Made by a program: the position numbers and the translations under genes. This document shows positions 16,966-23,102 of a DNA stretch of 42,655 nucleotides, piece by piece. The stretch's first letter is position 1. Every line of letters begins with the position of its first letter. Under the pieces are notes generated by a model, which was given only the letters and a program-made list of their open reading frames with translations, was not told the origin of the DNA and searched no databases. Source of the DNA: Bacteroidota bacterium (GTDB lineage: Bacteria; Bacteroidota; Bacteroidia; Palsa-948); contig JACRAM010000095.1 of assembly GCA_016213405.1 (NCBI GenBank), positions 1-42,655 of the forward strand, given 5' to 3'.

Positions 16966-17814
16966 TCATTTTGAAATCCCTCTTGATTTATTTTTTCTTC
17001 CGCTTCTCATAATCTGAATCTGCCTCTCCCTCTCCACTGTTTTATTTAACTCCACAACCTTAGCCATATCTATTTGCAATCGGCTGAATCTATACTTGGC
17101 ATTTTCATACCAAACTCCGGTAAATCTTCCGCCCCGTTCATACGGTCTGATATTTTCTGTTTTCAGAATTCGAATAAACCCATCCATTGATTTCGCTTTG
17201 GCAAGGCATTCATTTATTTTCTCCGCCAGTTCTTCTTTCATGCTTGCTCTGCCGGTACGTTGTTTGATTTGATACTCCGCATCGGAAATATTTTTTGATT
17301 TCCCCTTTTGTTTTTCGTGATTTACAATGGATTTTGAGAGTTCGGGGTATTTATCTTTTTGATACTGCTGAATATTTTTCTTCAGCGTTTGAAATTGCTC
17401 CTTGCTCATCCGCATCGCCTTCCCTGTTTTGTATTCCACACCGGAAACGCAGATATGGATGTGGTAATGTTCCTTGTCCGTATGCGGCACAGCAAGATAA
17501 ATGCCGTTGGGGTTTCTCTGCCGGATGTATTCCCTCGCCATATCTTCCATTTTTGCAAGGGAAATATTCTCTTCGTCCCTATGAAAAGAAATAATTTCAT
17601 GCGTGAGCATAACGCTGTCTTTTCTTTTTCTTGTTCTGTATTCTTCGTTCTTTTGAAATTGCTTTACCCATTCGTCAATGCTGTTCCCTCGCAGATTGTG
17701 AGCAATGACAAAACTCTGCTCGTCCTTGTCAAACAGTCTCGCCTTATCCTTCATCATATATTCAATCAATTGCCGGAAGGAAGGGCGTTTACGTGTTTTG
17801 ATTTTAACTATCAT
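16966..17814 (-). CDS. Relaxase / mobilization nuclease
   Basis: A 282-residue protein of the relaxase/mobilization nuclease family (PF03432-like). It starts MIVKIKTRKRPSFRQLIEYM. The three-histidine metal site is clear in H116-Y-H118-I-H120 (KEHYHIHICVSG), preceded by the FHRDEENIS region and by LTHEIISF. These proteins nick DNA at an origin of transfer through a tyrosine and pilot the strand into a recipient; candidate tyrosines are in the first 25 residues (Y19). The C-terminal ~100 residues are basic and may bind DNA. It overlaps the MobC-like gene by 11 bp, typical of mob operons. The origin of transfer is probably near this operon but I could not identify it. The element carries no recognisable full T4SS, so it would use a helper. 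Confidence 0.88.
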   Translation of the reverse strand: MIVKIKTRKRPSFRQLIEYMMKDKARLFDKDEQSFVIAHNLRGNSIDEWVKQFQKNEEYRTRKRKDSVMLTHEIISFHRDEENISLAKMEDMAREYIRQRNPNGIYLAVPHTDKEHYHIHICVSGVEYKTGKAMRMSKEQFQTLKKNIQQYQKDKYPELSKSIVNHEKQKGKSKNISDAEYQIKQRTGRASMKEELAEKINECLAKAKSMDGFIRILKTENIRPYERGGRFTGVWYENAKYRFSRLQIDMAKVVELNKTVERERQIQIMRSGRKNKSRGISK

Positions 17815-18292
17815 GGTTTATGGTGGCTGTTATCTCCTGCGGATGACGCAGCAGTTTATCCACTTTCATTTCTATGGCTTCTATCCTCTTTTCAATTTCT
17901 ATATAAGGAAGATTTTTTCTTTGATGCACTTCGTTCAGAATTTGCGAGAGCGTCTGCTCAATGTTTGATACTTGTTCCCTGTTAGGCACGAGAAATCTTT
18001 TTCCGATGTACGCCAGCGCGGATTGTTTCAGAAAAGAAGTCATGGTCAGTTTATGCCGTTTGGCTTCGTTCTTTACTCTTGCATACTCTCCGTTCTTTTT
18101 TGAAAGCCCTATGGGATATTCCGGTCTGTCTTTTCTCCTGTTCTGCTTGTATTCAAGAAAATACTTTTTCCAATATTGTTTCTTGGCTTGCTTGATTTCC
18201 GTGTTAGTTCCCTTTTCCAATATCCCCACAGAGTCAAGATACGCCCAAAGGCTGGTGTTTGTCCGTATTCTCCTATGGGATTCAGTTGTCAT
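17804..18292 (-). CDS. MobC-like relaxosome accessory protein
   Basis: A 162-residue basic protein directly upstream of the relaxase, overlapping it by 11 bp. The centre (KKNGEYARVKNEAKRHKLTMTSFLKQSALAYIGKR) has the strand-helix-helix look of ribbon-helix-helix MobC/MbpC proteins, and the C-terminal third is a helical region (IEIEKRIEAIEMKVDKLL). Such proteins bind the origin of transfer and help the relaxase open DNA. The N-terminus overlaps the end of the TraG-like gene by 11 bp, so all three are translationally coupled. Assignment rests on position and general pattern rather than a strong motif. Confidence 0.7.
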   Translation of the reverse strand: MTTESHRRIRTNTSLWAYLDSVGILEKGTNTEIKQAKKQYWKKYFLEYKQNRRKDRPEYPIGLSKKNGEYARVKNEAKRHKLTMTSFLKQSALAYIGKRFLVPNREQVSNIEQTLSQILNEVHQRKNLPYIEIEKRIEAIEMKVDKLLRHPQEITATINHDS

Positions 18293-19721
18293 TAAGCGTT
18301 AAGGCGGGTAAAGCGTCAGAGAGGCAGGATGGTAGCACCGGGGGTGGCAATTCGCTGTATAGGCGAAACAGGCGCGATTGGTAGTAGGGTTTCAGGCGGG
18401 CGAGTATAGGCGAATGATGCCCGCAAACCAATAAAGCGCGGTTTATCTTCATAGTGCGTATTTCATCCCTGGTCATCAGTTCGCGGATAATTTTCTTTCC
18501 TTCTTTGTTTTCGTATTCAAAACGACCAAGTGTTTGCTCCAGTTCGCGCGAAGTTTCCAAAGATTGTCCCGTGAAGAACATTTTGGCAAAACAGTTTGAT
18601 TTAATCGCCTCGGCTTCATGCCGTCCGTAATTATGAATTATCTGGGCGAAGTCCTGCACGATGAGCATGATGCCCGAACGGTGTTTTCTGACATTCGCCA
18701 CAGCGAGAGGAAGCGTGGGTAAAATAAGAGAGGAACATTCGTCTATCAGAAACCAGACATCATTTTCCGATTCATTCGGGAACCTTGAAAGAATATGGGA
18801 GAAAAATTGTTCTGTGAAAATACTGGTGAGGGTGGAATAATATTTCTGGTCAGCAACGGAGTTTTGAATATATAATGCCGTTAACTTATTCCTGAACTCC
18901 TGCATATCAATGCTGTCGGTGCTTGTCACTCTGGCAATGGCTTCATCGGAGAATGTTTGCAAAGCAGCTTTGCAACTGGCGATGGTTCCAGACATCACTT
19001 TTTCATCGTAAGCCAGAAAAGATTTGTATTCGGTAAATAGATTTTCATCCGCGTGTTTGGAAAATAGTTTGTCTATCTGTTTGGGATTGCCGCCCATCGC
19101 GTTTAACAGCAGGCGCAGGTTGTACAAGTTCTGATATTGTTTATCCTGCTTTTTCAAAAGCGTAATCAGCATGGCGATTAAGGAGATTGCCTGATTGTGC
19201 CAGAACGGGTCTTTGCTATTGCCATTTCCCCCCAGCGCATTCTGCACAAGCATGCTTGATACTTTATTTATCTCGCTCGAGGTATTGGCTCTCTGCAAAG
19301 GATTGAATCCGGAAGAAGCAATCGGATTGGAAAAATTCAGTTGCTTGATTAAATATCCTTTTTCTTTCAGGTATCCTGCGGATTTATTATATAGCTCGCC
19401 CGAAGGGTCATGGATTACAAAACTGCCCTTCATGGTGAATAAACTTGGGATGAGAACTATGGAACTTTTACCAACGCCTGTGCCGCCCACAATCAATGCA
19501 TTCTGATATGAGTTTTTTACTGAAAGATTTTTATCTCCTGTCAAACAAAAACCATATTGCCTAGATGAAAGCAGCGAACCCTGTGAAGCAAACTCTGCTT
19601 TGTATCCTTCTTTCTTTTTCGGAATGCCTGAAAATACCATCTCAGCCATTTCAAAACCAAGTTTCAGCGCGCCTTCCATTATTGAAATAGTCGTATCAAA
19701 TATTTTTTCGATTAGATTCAT
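18282..19721 (-). CDS. TraG/VirD4-family coupling ATPase without an obvious membrane anchor
   Basis: A 479-residue protein. The Walker A motif GGTGVGKSS lies near residues 78-86, Walker B WFLIDECSS near 324-332, and the family motif SFVIHDPSGELY near 100. It matches VirD4/TraG coupling proteins that hand a relaxase-DNA complex to a type IV secretion channel. Full-length VirD4 proteins normally start with two transmembrane helices. Here the N-terminus is only mildly amphipathic (MNLIEKIFDTTISIMEGALK), so the protein may be soluble or depend on a separate anchor. A 45-residue hydrophobic peptide is encoded just upstream. Its 3' end overlaps the MobC-like gene, placing it in the mobilization operon. 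Type confidence is high, subclass moderate. Confidence 0.85.
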   Translation of the reverse strand: MNLIEKIFDTTISIMEGALKLGFEMAEMVFSGIPKKKEGYKAEFASQGSLLSSRQYGFCLTGDKNLSVKNSYQNALIVGGTGVGKSSIVLIPSLFTMKGSFVIHDPSGELYNKSAGYLKEKGYLIKQLNFSNPIASSGFNPLQRANTSSEINKVSSMLVQNALGGNGNSKDPFWHNQAISLIAMLITLLKKQDKQYQNLYNLRLLLNAMGGNPKQIDKLFSKHADENLFTEYKSFLAYDEKVMSGTIASCKAALQTFSDEAIARVTSTDSIDMQEFRNKLTALYIQNSVADQKYYSTLTSIFTEQFFSHILSRFPNESENDVWFLIDECSSLILPTLPLAVANVRKHRSGIMLIVQDFAQIIHNYGRHEAEAIKSNCFAKMFFTGQSLETSRELEQTLGRFEYENKEGKKIIRELMTRDEIRTMKINRALLVCGHHSPILARLKPYYQSRLFRLYSELPPPVLPSCLSDALPALTLNDN

Positions 19722-19733
19722 TTTTGTCTACAG

Positions 19734-19871
19734 TTAGCTGATAATGCTCTTTATCAATTCTGAAAAATGCTGAAGCGCTATTCCGGCAAGACGCATGACC
19801 CCATATAATGCCCATAGGAAAATCTTTACTATAAATTTTAGTATTCCCCAGAAAATATCCTTTCCTTCCAT
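19734..19871 (-). CDS. 45-residue membrane peptide (small ORF)
   Basis: A small frame filling the gap between the lipoprotein and the TraG-like genes: ATG at 19871, stop TAA at 19734, 45 residues. It begins MEGKDIFWGILKFIVKIFLW, followed by ALYGVMRLAGIALQHFSELI, a strongly hydrophobic or amphipathic sequence with one probable membrane helix. The 12-bp spacing on both sides (stop to the next gene start; start to the previous stop) is what a real operon member shows. It could supply the membrane anchor missing from the coupling ATPase. No family is known to me. Confidence 0.5.
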   Translation of the reverse strand: MEGKDIFWGILKFIVKIFLWALYGVMRLAGIALQHFSELIKSIIS

Positions 19872-19883
19872 CGATATTTGGTT

Positions 19884-20624
19884 TTAGTTGGTGTTGTTTA
19901 AAATTAAGTTCGCTTCAATGGTCACTCTCGCTCCTTTGTTTTCCAGCCACTTTTTATAAAATCCCGACACTTCCCTGAAAAGTTCATTCTCCTTATTGTC
20001 TTTGGGCTGATAAATGAAATGCACTTCTATGTTTTTTATATCAGGCAGAGGGATTTCGCTTTCAAGAATCTTTTTAACAGAATCTTGGTTAGTTTCCAGC
20101 AGTTGAAGATTATCCGCTTTGTAAAATGAAATGGCAGAAGTGTTTTCCATTAAATCAGAATACACGATGAGTATTCTGCGCCTGGCGGCACTTTCTGAAA
20201 GGCGCTTGAGTTCCTTTGCCATCGGGAGGTAGAGCGATGAATAATTTCTGCCTGACGGGATTGATTTCACTTTTGCAAACGCGCTCTCTATTTTGGAGAG
20301 GAAAGCGGTTGACTCGTCTTCTCTGGCATAAACATTAGACAGGTATTCGCAGGCGGGACTGAGACTGGCTTCGTAAACAGAATTGTAATCCACATCGCTT
20401 AACGTAAGCAGGCGGAATCTATATCCCTGCCATAATGCGCTGCTGGCATCAAATAAATTTTTGATGACGGTTGAATCGGGGCTGGCAAGAAAACTGTCTG
20501 TCTTGTCTATCAGCACACTTTCATCTATGGCGTAATAATTACTGCTGCAACTCTGGAACATAAATAAAGCAGCAGAAGCGAGGAGAAGAGTAATTAAAAT
20601 TGATGCAAGTGTTTTCGTGGTCAT
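19884..20624 (-). CDS. Lipoprotein of the mobilization element
   Basis: A 246-residue protein with a type II signal peptide; the lipobox FQSC places the lipidated Cys at 26, followed by SSNYY. The mature part is mixed alpha/beta. It contains RRRILIVYSDLMENTS, which resembles the first strand and loop of a von Willebrand A (VWA)-like fold with a degenerate metal site, and ends in a DIKNIEVHFIYQP...FYKKWLENKGA stretch typical of the last part of such a fold. A role in surface or envelope assembly on mobile elements is plausible but unproven. It is 12 bp from the 45-residue gene and 5 bp from the next, so part of the same operon. Confidence 0.65.
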   Translation of the reverse strand: MTTKTLASILITLLLASAALFMFQSCSSNYYAIDESVLIDKTDSFLASPDSTVIKNLFDASSALWQGYRFRLLTLSDVDYNSVYEASLSPACEYLSNVYAREDESTAFLSKIESAFAKVKSIPSGRNYSSLYLPMAKELKRLSESAARRRILIVYSDLMENTSAISFYKADNLQLLETNQDSVKKILESEIPLPDIKNIEVHFIYQPKDNKENELFREVSGFYKKWLENKGARVTIEANLILNNTN

Positions 20625-20629
20625 GTGTT

Positions 20630-21778
20630 TTAAAAATTAATGGTGTGTATATTATCGAATGGTCGTGCCTTGTTAGAAAGAAAACAATCGGGAGTCTTGC
20701 GGTCATGCCGATGCGTAAGATTGCTCGACTTGAACGCTTCCACCGCTTCTGCCGACCAGCGCCTGATGCGTTCTGTCAGATGCTTTGCGTATTCCGGTTT
20801 ATACAAAAGCATATTTAACTTTTGGTTCAGTTCGTCTTTGATGGCTTTGATTTCCGCTTCCAGTTCCCTATCCTGTTGTTTCAGGTTTTCATAATGTTCT
20901 TTCTCCCGCAGATTTTTTTCATGTTCCTCCTTCTCCGAAGCAGGGACGGTATTTTTGTAGATGTACCACACGGTAACGATATAGAAAACGAGATTGAGAA
21001 ACACCAGCCAAATCGGATGAATGTTGTAGTGCGCCACATCTTTCAGGCGTTCTGCCCGAAGCGTGGCGAGCATATAAAACACTCCGAGGGCAAGCAGAGT
21101 AGCCCCGATGCTTACCAATTTCTTTTTCATACCATCGTGGCTGCTTTCCTTCAGGTATTTGGCAAGTTGTTTGGCAAGAAGGAATAAAGCGCCTGTTATT
21201 CCAATGGACATAATCAGGGCAGTGAGCCAGTTTCCTCCCAAGAGTTGCAGTGCCCCCACATTAATGGCGATTTCCGTCAGTCCGATAAAAGCGATAATCA
21301 CATTGAAGTTTTTGCTTTTCTGAACGGATCTAATCTGATGCATGGATTCTCCGTTTTCGCTTTTTTCCAGTTCAAAGTTTTGTGTCTCGGCTTGTATGGT
21401 CTTTCTTTTCTCAGTCCGTTCTTTTGCCTTTTCATCTGCCAGCGCAATCAGCATCTGGGCTTCCGCCTTGCTTGATTCCGCCTGCAGCTTTTGATTGACA
21501 TGGGCGATAAGCCGATTATGTCCGGCAACACTGTCGCTGGTGTAGGACTCCAAAGAATCGCCCTTTAACTCAGGGCGATTCTGCCTGGCGAAATGTTTTC
21601 CTTTGATGCGGGCTTTCTCAAGTAACTTCTGATGTTCCGCTTCCAGATAATTTTCCAATATCGCATCGTAAATTCCGCCTGTGTAGCTCAGATGATTATT
21701 TTCCATGTTGTGTGGTTTTTGGTTGAACATATTTTGTTTAGCGGGATAGTTCTTGCCCTTTGCTTTTTGTTTTTCCAT
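20630..21778 (-). CDS. Coiled-coil polytopic membrane protein of the mobilization element
   Basis: A 382-residue protein. N-terminal ~155 residues are hydrophilic and helical (including ALADEKAKERTEKRKTIQ). Then come four membrane helices near residues 165-290 (VIIAFIGLTEIAINVGAL, WLTALIMSIGITGALFLLA, LVSIGATLLALGVFYML, PIWLVFLNLVFYIVTVWYI). Then a coiled coil (KEEHEKNLREKEHYENLKQQ) and a basic tail. The annotated ATG lies 41 bp inside the upstream gene; ATGs at 21730 or 21706 avoid the overlap and are more likely, giving MFNQKPHNMENN or MENNHLSYTG. No family recognised. The same operon position is common in Bacteroidota mobile elements, but the function is unknown. Confidence 0.65.
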   Translation of the reverse strand: MEKQKAKGKNYPAKQNMFNQKPHNMENNHLSYTGGIYDAILENYLEAEHQKLLEKARIKGKHFARQNRPELKGDSLESYTSDSVAGHNRLIAHVNQKLQAESSKAEAQMLIALADEKAKERTEKRKTIQAETQNFELEKSENGESMHQIRSVQKSKNFNVIIAFIGLTEIAINVGALQLLGGNWLTALIMSIGITGALFLLAKQLAKYLKESSHDGMKKKLVSIGATLLALGVFYMLATLRAERLKDVAHYNIHPIWLVFLNLVFYIVTVWYIYKNTVPASEKEEHEKNLREKEHYENLKQQDRELEAEIKAIKDELNQKLNMLLYKPEYAKHLTERIRRWSAEAVEAFKSSNLTHRHDRKTPDCFLSNKARPFDNIHTINF

Positions 21779-22172
21779 TGCGGATTTCTTGCACTTCGCT
21801 CTCTCGCTTCATTGTTTCAATCACTTTGTCCTTTTCAGGTTCTTCACCTCCGGTCATCGGTGTTTCAGACAGTGATTGGGTTATCATCCGCGCTTTCTCT
21901 TTCGCCTTGTCAATGAATTTTTTCTTCAGAGCGTAGAGGTTGAAGTCCGAGGGGAAGATTTCCTTGTCCTCACGGTCTTTGGCGGTGTACTTCATTTTCT
22001 TTTCCGCAGGATCGAACGCTCGGAAGATTCTGGCTTCAATTTTTCGTCTGCCGTTTTCCTTGCCCATGACGGTCATGAAGTGCTGCCCTTTTTCAGCAGA
22101 GGAGTATTCGATGAATACTACTTGCTCGGCAGGGCTTTTCCGATTCGGTTGTTTTTGATTTGATGTTTGCAT
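21738..22172 (-). CDS. Small basic protein, first gene of the mobilization operon
   Basis: A 144-residue lysine/glutamate-rich protein starting MQTSNQKQPNRKSPAEQVVF. It has a folded-looking middle (IEYSSAEKGQHFMTVMGKENGRRKIEARIFRAFD) and a long charged tail. No membrane segment, signal peptide or recognisable motif. It is the first gene of the leftward operon (22172 to 16966), starting 70 bp downstream of a pair of 11-bp direct repeats and ~160 bp from the tRNA fragment. A role in mobilization or in element maintenance is inferred from context only. Confidence 0.6.
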   Translation of the reverse strand: MQTSNQKQPNRKSPAEQVVFIEYSSAEKGQHFMTVMGKENGRRKIEARIFRAFDPAEKKMKYTAKDREDKEIFPSDFNLYALKKKFIDKAKEKARMITQSLSETPMTGGEEPEKDKVIETMKRESEVQEIRNGKTKSKGQELSR

Positions 22173-22241
22173 TGTGAATTGATTTAGGGTTGTTATTTAT
22201 GAATTGATTGTTGCAAAGAATAGTTGAGAGGCAAAAGCAAA

Positions 22242-22265
22242 CTGGGTGGGATTTCTGGGTGGGAT
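22242..22265. repeat. Tandem pair of 11-bp direct repeats near the attachment site
   Basis: CTGGGTGGGAT occurs at 22242-22252 and again at 22255-22265, two bases apart (13-bp period). It lies between the first gene of the mobilization operon and the tRNA fragment. Such repeats near an att site can be recombinase or excisionase arm-binding sites or operator sites for an element-encoded regulator. Only the repeat itself is certain. Confidence 0.5.
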
Positions 22266-22330
22266 ATTGTAGGGTTTTGCATACATTTGCACCCGAAAAA
22301 ACAATAAAAACAAATAAATTAAGGCAAATA

Positions 22331-22377
22331 CAGGATTCATAACCCTGAGGTCGAGGGTTCAACTCCCTCCCTCGCTA
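22331..22377 (+). pseudogene. 3' fragment of a CAT-anticodon tRNA, probable integration site
   Basis: The sequence holds the anticodon loop TTCATAA (CAT at 22338-22340), a 3' anticodon strand CCCTG, a variable AGGT, a perfect T arm (GAGGG TTCAACT CCCTC, 22353-22369), an acceptor strand CCTCGCT and discriminator A (22377). There is no 5' half: 22300-22330 has no AGCGAGG acceptor strand or D arm, and the base at 22335 mismatches the anticodon stem. A 3' half left alone is what remains at the far end of an element integrated into a tRNA gene, the crossover falling in the anticodon stem-loop. The chromosome would lie to the right and the element to the left. The intact tRNA copy is not in this window. 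Confidence 0.7.
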
Positions 22378-22391
22378 CTTCTTCCTTCCGA

Positions 22392-23045
22392 ATGAAAAAA
22401 ACCCTTCTGCAGAACCTTGCCTTTCTTCTTCCTTACCTGTTATTTCTCATTTCTGCAGGAATTTTTCTTTCCCTTCATTCAAAAGCCGAAGCACATATAC
22501 TGCTCAACCAGTACAGATCAGAATTCCTTGATTATTTTTTCAGATACATTACTTTTTTCGGAGATTTTGTAACAGTAATTGCAGTTACATTTCTGCTATG
22601 TCTTTATAAATATCGATTTGCAATTCTGGTGGGTGGGAGTAATATTTTGTCAGCGGGTATAACTCAATCGCTTAAGCATTCCATCTTTGATGATGTTGTG
22701 CGACCAAAAAAATTTTTTGAAGGAATGAATACTTTAAACCTTGTGCCCGGATTTGAAAATTATCTCTACAACAGCTTCCCGAGCGGACACAGCACGTCAG
22801 CTTTCACTACTTTTTTTTGTCTTGCATTGGTGGTGAAAAATAAAATGCTCAAGTTCCTGATGTTTGCGATTGCTCTCACTGTTGGATTTTCCCGCGTGTA
22901 CCTCTCTCAGCATTTTCTGAACGATGTTTATGCTGGCTCACTAATTGGCGTTATTACTTCTCTGGCAGTTTACAGATTTGTTTTTCTTTCTGAGAGACCA
23001 GCCAATGCAAAATGGATGGAAAACTCATTGATGAATCGTAAGTGA
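22392..23045 (+). CDS. PAP2-family membrane phosphatase
   Basis: A 217-residue membrane protein with about six hydrophobic segments. The three PAP2 active-site signatures are present in order: K-x8-RP (KHSIFDDVVRP, near residues 93-104), PSGH (near 130) and SR-x5-H-x3-D (SRVYLSQHFLND, near 170). The catalytic residues face the periplasm. Enzymes of this family dephosphorylate lipid phosphates, such as phosphatidic acid, undecaprenyl diphosphate or lipid A; substrate cannot be read from sequence. It begins 15 bp after the tRNA fragment, so it is the first chromosomal gene beyond the mobile element. Confidence 0.85.
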   Translation: MKKTLLQNLAFLLPYLLFLISAGIFLSLHSKAEAHILLNQYRSEFLDYFFRYITFFGDFVTVIAVTFLLCLYKYRFAILVGGSNILSAGITQSLKHSIFDDVVRPKKFFEGMNTLNLVPGFENYLYNSFPSGHSTSAFTTFFCLALVVKNKMLKFLMFAIALTVGFSRVYLSQHFLNDVYAGSLIGVITSLAVYRFVFLSERPANAKWMENSLMNRK

Positions 23046-23080
23046 TTTTCGTTCCCTGCCACCACTACACATACTTTTCT

Positions 23081-23088
23081 TAAATTTG
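23081..23088 (+). promoter_or_regulatory. Candidate -7 element (TAAATTTG) for icmF
   Basis: TAAATTTG fits TAnnTTTG and lies 14 bp before the icmF ATG at 23103. No convincing TTG is placed ~19 bp upstream. The only other content of this gap is the end of the PAP2 gene. Confidence 0.35.
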
Positions 23089-23102
23089 CTCTTCTCATAT
23101 AT

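Noticed and set aside
17295-18302. Plus-strand frames opposite the relaxase and MobC-like genes
   Set aside because: They have no family pattern and lie antisense to well-supported genes.
16966-22172. Complete conjugative element
   Set aside because: No recognisable VirB4, TraJ/K/M or other channel genes are in the window; only mobilization functions are present.
22301-22377. A complete tRNA gene
   Set aside because: Only the 3' half is present; no 5' acceptor strand or D arm precedes it and one anticodon stem pair is broken.
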